From: Streptomyces liliiviolaceus
GTDB taxonomy: Bacteria > Actinomycetota > Actinomycetes > Streptomycetales > Streptomycetaceae
Length of the DNA stretch: 64,000 bases
Assembly (NCBI RefSeq): GCF_018070025.1
Contig: NZ_JAGPYQ010000001.1
Location: forward strand, 5,270,001 to 5,334,000
Direction: 5' to 3'
Shown piece after piece: positions 63,861-64,000 of the stretch. Both the position numbers and the translations under genes were made by a program. The first letter of the stretch is position 1; each line of letters opens with the position of its first letter. The notes under the pieces were generated by a model. That model searched no databases and was not told the origin of the DNA. It saw only the letters and a list, made by a program, of their open reading frames with translations.

Positions 63861-64000
63861 TCAGGGCAGCCCGAGCATGACGGCCATCGCGGTGACCATG
63901 AGCGCAGCGCCCGCCTCACCCAGCAGGAGCGCGCGCCTGCCCGGCGGGAGCACGCGCCTGCCCGGCCGGAGCGCGGTGGTCCGGGGCGGCCAGGCCTGCC
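63861..64000 (-). CDS. C-terminal part of a membrane protein (runs off right edge)
   Basis: The last ~46 residues of a leftward gene. The end is LLLGEAGAALMVTAMAVMLGLP followed by TGA at 63863-63861; the preceding section has two PGRR units. The final segment is hydrophobic enough for a transmembrane helix. The family cannot be named. GC-rich third positions support coding. Confidence 0.45.
   Translation of the reverse strand, partial: QAWPPRTTALRPGRRVLPPGRRALLLGEAGAALMVTAMAVMLGLP

Overview
This window looks like a chromosomal segment of a Streptomyces or a close relative. GC content is very high, GTG and TTG starts are common, neighbouring genes often overlap by 4 nt, and several families typical of the genus occur (spore-associated secreted protein, MocR and PadR regulators, LPFR-type micro-protein, CPBP protease). 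All calls come from reading the sequence. No database search was possible.

Left part (1-29 kb) is mostly independent accessory genes. A Ser/Thr kinase enters from the left edge, followed by an intact 885-bp IS5-family element with a frameshifted transposase. Next come an MFS exporter, a ComB-like phosphatase, a MocR regulator divergent from an aldo/keto reductase, two further aldo/keto reductases, a cold-shock protein, XRE and PadR regulators, membrane and secreted proteins, a BASS transporter, an orphan sensor kinase, and a TetR-controlled SnoaL-SDR pair with a striking 26-nt inverted-repeat operator. A block of small membrane and PRC-barrel proteins, a NUDIX hydrolase, a secreted pectate lyase and a 1190-aa sensor-regulator that joins LacI-like, degenerate kinase and AraC parts close this region.

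Middle part (29.8-40.6 kb) is a compact biosynthetic operon. It has a tiny internally deleted condensation-domain stub, a 3140-aa NRPS-PKS (A-T-C-A-T-KS-KR-ACP-TE, no AT) and a TauD-type dioxygenase. The second A domain carries a proline code and the first a branched-aliphatic (Val/Ile-like) code. Val-Pro plus one reduced ketide unit plus a TauD enzyme is the core logic of the detoxin/rimosamide family, so I read this as a reduced, initiation-defective or re-initiated relative of that family.

Right part (40.7-63.7 kb) is a catabolic and import island, nearly all on the minus strand. It encodes a Rieske oxygenase, a glutamine-synthetase-like ligase, an aldehyde dehydrogenase, an unusual class V aminotransferase fused to an FAD amine oxidase, a copper amine oxidase, a complete dipeptide-type ABC importer, an alpha/beta hydrolase, an amidohydrolase, a cytidine/blasticidin deaminase-like protein, a creatininase-like amidase, a cyclase/formamidase-like hydrolase and a gamma-glutamyltransferase. 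A GntR/FCD regulator sits in the middle. TTGGATCC-type palindromes lie upstream of the Rieske operon, the ABC operon and the amine oxidase/GntR divergent promoter, so one regulator probably controls the whole island. The gene content suggests uptake of an amine or N-heterocyclic amide, gamma-glutamyl protection, oxidation and deprotection. The substrate is unknown.
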